DNA of 12,470 bases from CAYJII01 sp964370225 (GTDB lineage Bacteria > Bacillota > Clostridia > Oscillospirales > Ruminococcaceae). The position numbers and the translations under genes are program-made. The stretch lies in the NCBI GenBank assembly GCA_964370225.1, contig CAYJII010000049.1:1-12470 (forward strand), read 5' to 3'. Every line of letters begins with the position of its first letter. The first letter of the stretch is position 1. Positions 7,566 through 12,470 of this stretch are shown in pieces. A model generated the notes under the pieces. The model searched no databases. It was not told the DNA's origin and worked only from the letters and a program-made list of their open reading frames with translations.

Positions 7566-8984
7566 ATGAAAGAAAACAAACTTAATCTAACCGAGATATT
7601 AAAGCTTGATGCACCTCCAAAGCTCGGTATAACATTGTATGCAGTTTTAGCATTAGCGCTCCCTACAATGTTTGAACAAATCATGGTAACCCTAGTGCAA
7701 TATATTGACACTGCCATGGTTGGTAGTCTTGGGCCAAATGCTACAGCTGCTGTTGGAGTTACTTCATCTACCCTATGGCTCATAAACGGCATTTTGAGTG
7801 CAGCTGCTGTTGGCTTTTCCGTACAGGTAGCACAACAAATCGGTGCTGGAAACCCCAACGAAGCTAAGTCTGTGGTTAGGCAAAGTTTGTCTTTTATACT
7901 GATATTTGGCTTGTTTATGGCAGCTGTCGGCGTCATTCTATCCTTCTTTTTGCCGACATGGCTCGGTGCTGATGATGCAGTTAAAGGTGAAGCTACACAA
8001 TATTTAGCAGTCATGTCTATGGCAGTACCATTTAACTTTTGTATACTGATGCTTAGTGCAATTATTCGTTGTGCCGGGGACTCAAAAACACCTATGCTGC
8101 TGAATTTGCTGATAAATCTTATCAATGTTACTTTAAACTTTTTATTTATTTACGAAACTAATACTTATACTATATTCGGGTTTAATATCACAATTTGGGG
8201 TGCAGGATTTGGCGTGATGGGTGCTGCTTTAGGTTCAGCGATTTCACTCGCCATAGTCAGTCTGCTTTACCTATACTTAATTTTCTTCAAATACCAAGCT
8301 TTGCGCATAAAAATTGGTGAAGATTTCAAACTCAAAAGAGACTGCGTAGCTATTATGCTAAAGCTTGGCATTCCCGTTGCGCTTGAGCGCTCAATGATAA
8401 GTATTGCACAGATTGTTATGACATTCTTAATTGCTACAATGGGGACTGTCGCTATCGCCGCAAACCATCTTGCAGTCGTCGCAGAAGCGATAAGTTATCT
8501 GCCCGCATTTGGTGTCGCTACTGCTGCAACCGCACTAGTCGGGCAATCTATGGGAGCAAAGCGCGAAGACATGGCGCTCAGATTTGGCAGAGTGGTTTAC
8601 ATACTAGGTGTCATTATCATGTCGCTGGGCGGACTGCTGATTTACATATTTGCTGTACCAATGCTCACATTTTTCACCTCCGACCCTGAGGTTATTGAGC
8701 TAGGTGCAAAAATGCTACGAATTGTTGCATTTGCACAACCATTTTTTGGACTGGCAATTTCAATGACAGGCTCATTTAGAGGTGCTGGGGATACAAAAGC
8801 TCCTTTTTTCATCGCATTAATCACTATGTGGGGAGTACGCGTGATTCTATCAATTATACTCGCACCACATTTTGGATTAACAGGTATATGGATTGCCATG
8901 ACAATAGAACTAATAGTGCGTGGTTCACTATTCCTGTTTAGGTTTGAGAGTAGAAAATGGATGTCATTAAAACTTATAAATTAA
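7566..8984 (+). CDS. MATE family multidrug/cation efflux transporter
   Basis: This 472-residue integral membrane protein has the usual length of the MATE family, which exports cationic drugs or metabolites in exchange for Na+ or H+. It is hydrophobic nearly throughout, with about twelve spans in two related halves. The halves show matching motifs: RCAGDSKTP (168-176) and RGAGDTKAP (405-413), and likewise QQIGAGNPNEA (90-100) and GQSMGAKRED (326-335). Its N-terminal 25 residues are hydrophilic and cytoplasmic. The start ATG is supported by GGAAGG six bases upstream and by the strong promoter at 7504-7533. The nicotinamidase gene begins 19 bases after its stop, with no terminator between, so the two are probably co-transcribed. 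The substrate is not predictable; a link with nicotinamide or NAD metabolism is only positional. Confidence 0.95.
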   Translation: MKENKLNLTEILKLDAPPKLGITLYAVLALALPTMFEQIMVTLVQYIDTAMVGSLGPNATAAVGVTSSTLWLINGILSAAAVGFSVQVAQQIGAGNPNEAKSVVRQSLSFILIFGLFMAAVGVILSFFLPTWLGADDAVKGEATQYLAVMSMAVPFNFCILMLSAIIRCAGDSKTPMLLNLLINLINVTLNFLFIYETNTYTIFGFNITIWGAGFGVMGAALGSAISLAIVSLLYLYLIFFKYQALRIKIGEDFKLKRDCVAIMLKLGIPVALERSMISIAQIVMTFLIATMGTVAIAANHLAVVAEAISYLPAFGVATAATALVGQSMGAKREDMALRFGRVVYILGVIIMSLGGLLIYIFAVPMLTFFTSDPEVIELGAKMLRIVAFAQPFFGLAISMTGSFRGAGDTKAPFFIALITMWGVRVILSIILAPHFGLTGIWIAMTIELIVRGSLFLFRFESRKWMSLKLIN

Positions 8985-9003
8985 TATAGAATGGAGTATT
9001 TAT

Positions 9004-9546
9004 ATGAAAAAAGCTTTAATTATTATTGACTATGTTTATGATTTTGTTGCACCAAAAGGAAATTTAACATGTGGTAAGCCAGGTCAAAAAATCGAGAATC
9101 ACATTGTATCTCTTATCAAAAAGTTTAAGGAAAGTGGAGACTTCATTATTGAAGCATCTGATAACCATGATATTAATGATGAATATAATGTGGAAAAGCC
9201 ACTCTTCCCTGCGCATTGTTATGATGAACAAGGACAGCGCCTTTATGGTAAAGTTTATGATGAAGTAATGTCTGTGTCAAAACCACAGTATCTAAAAGTA
9301 AGCAAAAGCAGATACTCTGCATTTTGTGCGACAGATTTAGACTTGAAGCTTCGCGAAAGAGGCGTAAACGAAGTGCATCTAGTGGGAGTATGCACCGACA
9401 TATGTGTGCTGCACACTGCGGTAGAGGCATATAACCTTGGATATAAAATAGTAGTGCACAAAGATGGGGTCGCTACTTTTAACCAAGATGCTGGCGCGTT
9501 TGCATTAGAGCATATGAAAAATGTTATTGCTGCTACTGTAATATAA
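9004..9546 (+). CDS. pncA: Nicotinamidase (cysteine hydrolase, isochorismatase-like fold)
   Basis: The 180-residue protein should convert nicotinamide to nicotinic acid and ammonia, the first step of the deamidating NAD salvage pathway. It resembles the Bacillus/streptococcal type closely as I remember it. The catalytic triad is visible as D9 (IIIDYVYDF), K101 (SKSRYSAF) and C134 (GVCTDICVLHTA). Likely metal ligands are D53 and H55 (ASDNHD), E64 and H71 (FPAHC). The start ATG has GGAG at 8993-8996, seven bases upstream. It is the second gene after the MATE transporter and is followed by a strong terminator. The nucleoside hydrolase on the other side of the divergent promoter is also a salvage enzyme, so common control of nucleoside/nicotinamide salvage is conceivable. 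Other isochorismatase-fold hydrolases are possible, but the combined motifs favour nicotinamidase. Confidence 0.88.
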   Translation: MKKALIIIDYVYDFVAPKGNLTCGKPGQKIENHIVSLIKKFKESGDFIIEASDNHDINDEYNVEKPLFPAHCYDEQGQRLYGKVYDEVMSVSKPQYLKVSKSRYSAFCATDLDLKLRERGVNEVHLVGVCTDICVLHTAVEAYNLGYKIVVHKDGVATFNQDAGAFALEHMKNVIAATVI

Positions 9547-9567
9547 ACTAAGTATTTCCCGAAAAAT

Positions 9568-9604
9568 AAAAAAGCTATGTGAAATAATTCACATAGCTTT
9601 TTTT
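9568..9604 (+). terminator. Intrinsic terminator of the MATE-pncA operon
   Basis: A perfect 13-base stem (9571-9583 with 9588-9600), four-base loop ATAA, and a run of seven T residues (9598-9604). It lies 24 bases after the pncA stop codon. An A-run precedes the stem, so it may also work on the other strand, though no gene there needs it. Confidence 0.9.
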
Positions 9605-9931
9605 ATTATAATAAATCTATATATTAATTAATATAATAAAGAAGGTAAGTATGCACAAAATCATGTTATTATGCGCTAATAATCGTATCCCCTAACAAAA
9701 AACTATACAATTGTACGGGGTATTTTTTACTAAAATGAGCTATTATATTAATATATATAGGTATATTTGCATATTATTGATATTTGTTTTATCTTAATAA
9801 TAAGCTTTTGCCTAAACCACCCCCAAACCTCTATTGCACCACATATTAACAATCATTTCTAATAATGTCAGAGAAAATTTCGATCGCCATTTTATATGAT
9901 TGAAACGTCTTATCACGAAAGGAGCAATTAT
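9605..9931. other. Gene-free AT-rich stretch upstream of the zinc-ribbon gene
   Basis: This 327-base region has no convincing gene. A 14-codon frame (9651-9695) has GAAGG upstream but no other support. TACAATTGTA (a 10-base palindrome) lies before GGGG and a T-run ending near 9728; the stem is too weak to call a terminator. The best promoter candidate for the downstream gene is TTGCAC (9834-9839) with TCTAAT (9858-9863), 18 bases apart; TTGCAT (9767-9772) with TATCTT (9790-9795), 17 apart, is an alternative. Neither is convincing. The ribosome site AAAGGAG (9918-9924) at the end belongs to the next gene. No riboswitch was recognised. Confidence 0.5.
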
Positions 9932-11859
9932 ATGATTAACTGTACCCAATGTGGATCTCCAATGACTGAAACTTCTAAATTCTGTGGCAACTGCGGAGCT
10001 TCAGCACAACCGCCCCAACCTGAGGCTTTCATCCCACCAACTCCTCCACAACCACCTCAACCTGAGACTTTCATCCCACCAACTCCTCCACAACCGCCCC
10101 AACCCGAGGCTTTCACTCCACCAACTCCTCCGCAACCACCTCAACCTGAGGCTTTCATCCCACCAACTCCTCCACAACCGCCCCAACCCGAGGCTTTCAT
10201 CCCGCCAACTCCTCCGCAACCACGTCAACCTGAGGCTTTCACTCCGCCAACTCCTCCACAACCAACTCCATCGCAACCTAAGCCTCATCCTTTCAGCGCG
10301 CCACAAGGTCAACNNNNNNNNNNNNNNNNNNNNNNNNNNNNNNNNNNNNNNNNNNNNNNNNNNNNNNNNNNNNNNNNNNNNNNNNNNNNNNNNNNNNNNN
10401 NNNNNNNNNNNNNCAACCAACTCCATCGCAACCTAAGCCTCATCCTTTCAGCGCGCCACAAGGTCAACAGCAACCATTTAATCCACCACAGCAACAACCT
10501 TTTGCCGCTCCTCCACAAGGTCAACCTCCTTCAACAAAAACTGCTGTTGCGACCAAAAAGCCTCCGATAATTCTATTTATAGGAATAGGTGTTGTTGCCA
10601 TTACACTAATCATTGTTGGCATTATAATGATACCAAAAATATTTTCAGGAACTAATTCAGATGATCCTAATATAGGCGTTTGGCAAGCTACTGAAATTAC
10701 AATGATGGGCATGACAATGGCACCGGAAGATATTTACTCTAACGGTATCACACTAGAGCTGAAAGCTGGAAATGACTGTGTATTAACTCTAGATGGGCAA
10801 CCTTTTGCAGGTACATGGTCGGTAGATGGTTCAAACCTTACTATAAACCAAGGCTTTGACGAATATAGTGCAAAGATTACAAACGGAAAACTAATGCTAG
10901 TAAACACTTTAAACATGGGGCTTGACATCACCTTTGTAAAAGAAGGCACCTCAAGTGACGATAGCGCCCTGGAGGGTGGCAACGATAATGATGAAGACAT
11001 TTCCGTTCCATCGGCGGATTTTGTTGCACCTGGATACGGCTCTGAGGAAACTATCCTAGTAGAAACCTTATCTAATCATACCCAATGGTATGGCATAGTT
11101 ACAATCGAAAACTATAGCGGAAATGACGATATTTCTGGCGAATACGAAGCATGGGGATACATTGATACTGATGAGTCAGGCAACTATTTTGAGGTGTACA
11201 TAAACGATTCTGCTTACGGAGACGGTGATGGAATTATTTCGTTCAATATCGAGCTACACGACTACACTTTCTTCCCAATAGTAGATGAGCATGCATTTTT
11301 ATATGGTGGCGCTCCATTAAGAGAAGAAGACGCCACTTGGTACACGCCTACCCTAACTTCTGGCGTTTTATCCGCGACTTATGAATATTCATATAACGGG
11401 GAAAGCTTTACACTAACATATCAGCTTAGCCAAATTGCTGATTCTGGCGATGCCTCTGTCGAAAACGATGATAGCTCTGTCGAAACCGACGATAGTTCTG
11501 CTGAAACTGATGATGCGTTAATACCACAAAATGAGGGTGAAGGATTTTCACTTAACTTTTTAAATCGTATGCCTAATGACATTGTTGAGCTTTATGTTAA
11601 AGATCAAAATTCAGATGATTATGGGGCAAATCTTCTCAGTCAACCGATACCAAAATATGATCCAAACGAAGTCGCTGCTAGTGAAGTAAATTATTCATAT
11701 GAAATTGATCTTTTTATAAATCTTCCAGTTGGTGAAGATTATAAATATCTTGTAAAAATCATCACTTCAAGCGGTGAAGAATTTGAATATTCAGCACAAC
11801 CTTTATGGAATTTTTCATTTTTTCAATTTAATGAAAGTGGTACTAGAACTCTTATGTAA
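9932..11859 (+). CDS. Zinc-ribbon, proline-rich-repeat, single-span membrane protein (interrupted by assembly gap)
   Basis: As written the frame is broken by 100 N (10314-10413). If one copy of the identical 55-base flank and the N run are removed, the frame runs unbroken for 590 residues. Parts in that joined protein: zinc ribbon with C4, C7, C18 and C21; six 14-residue PPQPEAFIPPTPPQ-type repeats (27-110); a Pro/Gln-rich linker to about 158; a membrane span about 161-183 preceded by Lys-Lys, which predicts the ribbon inside the cell; then about 400 outside residues. These begin with a lipocalin-like beta segment (about 198-288), continue with a Tyr/Asp-rich segment, an acidic linker with three SVETDDS-type repeats, and a final segment resembling a domain of clostridial envelope proteins. 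AAAGGAG precedes the ATG by seven bases. Function is unknown; a sensor or envelope role is inference. The true length depends on the gap. Confidence 0.82.
10010..10261 (+). repeat. Six tandem 42-base repeats (proline-rich stalk), arranged as three 84-base pairs
   Basis: Units start at 10010, 10052, 10094, 10136, 10178 and 10220 and end at 10261. Each codes for 14 residues of the type PPQPEAFIPPTPPQ. Odd units begin CCGCCCCAAC and even units CCACCTCAAC (CCACGTCAAC in the sixth), so the array grew by copying pairs. Because 42 is a multiple of three, gain or loss of units keeps the reading frame, which also makes the other frames appear open here. Confidence 0.95.
10259..10313 (+). repeat. 55-base direct repeat, left copy, ending exactly at the assembly gap
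   Basis: The 55 bases 10259-10313 are identical to 10414-10468. The left copy ends at the last base before the N run and the right copy starts at the first base after it. Both code for the linker Q-PTPSQPKPHPFSAPQGQ. Such exact flanking identity is typical of contigs that share a graph overlap, or of a tandem repeat that could not be resolved. Confidence 0.97.
10314..10413. other. Assembly gap of 100 N
   Basis: Exactly 100 undetermined bases, a conventional placeholder for a gap of unknown size. It sits inside the proline-rich linker of the zinc-ribbon gene. Its literal length breaks the reading frame, so it should not be taken as real length. Confidence 0.99.
10414..10468 (+). repeat. 55-base direct repeat, right copy, starting exactly after the assembly gap
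   Basis: Identical to 10259-10313. Fusing the two copies connects base 10313 to base 10469, completes codon 128 as CAG (Gln), and leads in frame into the membrane span and outer domains. Confidence 0.97.
11455..11517 (+). repeat. Three tandem 21-base repeats coding for an acidic linker
   Basis: Units at 11455-11475, 11476-11496 and 11497-11517 code for SVENDDS, SVETDDS and SAETDDA. They lie in the outer part of the zinc-ribbon membrane protein between two presumed folded segments and look like a flexible acidic spacer. Confidence 0.9.
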
Positions 11860-11982
11860 TTAATTTCATGGGGCATACCATTTGATTTTATCACTTTATC
11901 GGTAACTCTTTTGTGATTGTGAAATCTTTTTTGCTGAATATATCTATAGGAATTATACAAAATAAAAGTATATAGTACAAAC

Positions 11983-12019
11983 AAAAGCTCTCTGATACGA
12001 TTGTATCAGAGAGCTTTTT
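11983..12019. terminator. Intrinsic terminator between convergent genes
   Basis: A perfect 16-base stem (11983-11998 with 12003-12018) with the four-base loop GATT and five T residues at its end on the + strand. On the other strand the stem is followed by TTTTGTTTG. It lies 124 bases after the zinc-ribbon gene and 96 bases after the stop of the surface-protein gene on the minus strand, so it may serve both. The rest of 11860-12114 shows nothing I can name. Confidence 0.85.
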
Positions 12020-12114
12020 GCGTAATAATATTCAGATATATGCCAAAAAGCAAGTCTACAACTATTGCTGCAAACCTGCTCTTTGTATAATAAAATAATA
12101 AATAGGGGCTAAAA

Positions 12115-12470
12115 TTATGCGTTGTTATCTTTTCTTCTTCTTTTTAACACTGCAAATATTGTCGCTGCTCCAGCAATAGTTGTAGCTGCGATTGCTGCAA
12201 GTACTCCTGCTGAATTGCTTTCTTCACTTTGACTTGCTAGTGGAACTTCTTCATCTTGGATAGTTGTATCAGCAACAACTGCATCTTCTGCTTCTGCAGT
12301 TTCAGTCGCTTGAGGAGCATCAGCTAGCGGAACTTGTGCATCATCTAAATTTATGAATTGCGGAGTTGTATCAACTAACAAATCGTCATCGCCAGTGTTG
12401 TTATCGTCGCCAGTGTTGTTATCATCGCCAGTGTTGTTATCATCGCCAGTGTTGTTATCATCGCCAGTGT
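12115..12470 (-). CDS. C-terminal part of a repeat-containing surface protein, 5' end outside the window
   Basis: The frame is open to the window edge on the minus strand; the TTG at 12381 lies inside the gene and is not a start. The visible 117 residues and one partial codon comprise tandem GDDNNT repeats (upstream of LLVDTTPQF), an acidic, Ala/Thr-rich low-complexity stretch with two VPLA motifs (AQVPLADAP and EEVPLASQS), a hydrophobic span AGVLAAIAATTIAGAATIF, and the basic tail KRRRKDNNA at the stop. This plan of spacer, span and positive tail is that of Gram-positive surface proteins. No LPXTG or close variant precedes the span, where SNSAG is found instead, so it is probably held by the membrane span itself or uses an unrecognised sorting motif. 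The N-terminal functional domain is not in view. Confidence 0.82.
   Translation of the reverse strand, partial: TGDDNNTGDDNNTGDDNNTGDDNNTGDDDLLVDTTPQFINLDDAQVPLADAPQATETAEAEDAVVADTTIQDEEVPLASQSEESNSAGVLAAIAATTIAGAATIFAVLKRRRKDNNA
12388..12470 (-). repeat. Tandem 18-base repeats coding for GDDNNT, continuing past the window
   Basis: Units at 12388-12405, 12406-12423, 12424-12441 and 12442-12459, plus a partial one to 12470. On the + strand the unit is ATCGCCAGTGTTGTTATC, with one base change (GTC in place of ATC) in the second. The array keeps the frame and makes a hydrophilic, Asp/Asn-rich spacer in the surface protein. Its full length is not visible. Confidence 0.93.

Noticed and set aside
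10010..10261. 42-base direct repeats looking like a CRISPR array
   Set aside because: Units are directly adjacent with no spacers, diverge between copies and code for an in-frame Pro-rich peptide; no cas gene is nearby.
9984..10436. Other long frames across the proline-rich repeats, on both strands
   Set aside because: A 42-base repeat keeps every frame open if one unit has no stop; the products are low-complexity and have no start signals.
10627..11859. Separate 410-residue gene beginning at ATG 10627
   Set aside because: The ATG lies within the membrane span (…VGIIMIPK), has no ribosome site, and the frame continues upstream once the gap is collapsed.
11880..11930. Hairpin from GATTTTATCAC and GTGATTGTGAAATC just after the zinc-ribbon gene
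   Set aside because: The arms match only in parts with several unpaired bases; the perfect stem at 11983-12018 is a much better terminator.
12379..12381. TTG at 12381 as the start of the last gene
   Set aside because: The in-frame GDDNNT repeats continue upstream to the window edge, so the codon is internal.
12388..12470. 18-base repeats as replication iterons or CRISPR
   Set aside because: They are contiguous, in frame with the surface protein and code for GDDNNT; there is no replication gene.
1..12470. tRNA, rRNA, insertion sequence, integrase, toxin-antitoxin or defence genes
   Set aside because: None was recognised by motif or structure in either strand; the genes present are explained by ordinary families apart from the envelope proteins.

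Overview
The window is AT-rich DNA whose gene content, protein style and ribosome binding sites (AGGAGG-type, 6-9 bases before the start) suggest a low-GC Gram-positive anaerobe of the Clostridia. This rests on recognised protein families and not on any marker gene. It is a draft or metagenome assembly: one gene is interrupted by a run of exactly 100 N.

Layout. (1) Positions 1-2932, + strand: two overlapping genes for a heterodimeric ABC exporter; the first is cut by the window edge. A strong two-way terminator follows (2970-3020). (2) Positions 3031-7404, - strand: a membrane c-di-GMP protein (extracellular sensor, degenerate GGDEF, intact EAL, C-terminal PAS), a single-domain O6-alkylguanine alkyltransferase and a nucleoside hydrolase. 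The latter two have their own promoter candidates and the hydrolase has its own terminator, so these look like single-gene units. (3) Positions 7566-9546, + strand: a MATE efflux pump and a nicotinamidase (pncA), probably one operon from a near-perfect sigma-A promoter divergent from the nucleoside hydrolase, closed by a textbook terminator. (4) Positions 9932-11859, + strand: one membrane protein with an N-terminal zinc ribbon, a proline-rich repeat stalk, one membrane span and an extracellular part. As written it is split by the N gap; joining the identical 55-base flanks of the gap restores a 590-residue frame. (5) Positions 12115-12470, - strand: the C-terminal end of a surface protein with GDDNNT-type tandem repeats, a membrane anchor and a basic tail, running off the window.

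How they fit together. Nucleoside hydrolase and nicotinamidase are both base or nicotinamide salvage enzymes and lie on either side of one divergent promoter region, which may mean shared control. The c-di-GMP protein probably lowers c-di-GMP in response to an outside signal. The last two genes are cell-envelope proteins rich in repeats. I see no phage, transposon, CRISPR, defence, toxin or biosynthetic cluster. The most useful observations are the repairable gap and its repeat architecture; I do not see a clearly new system.
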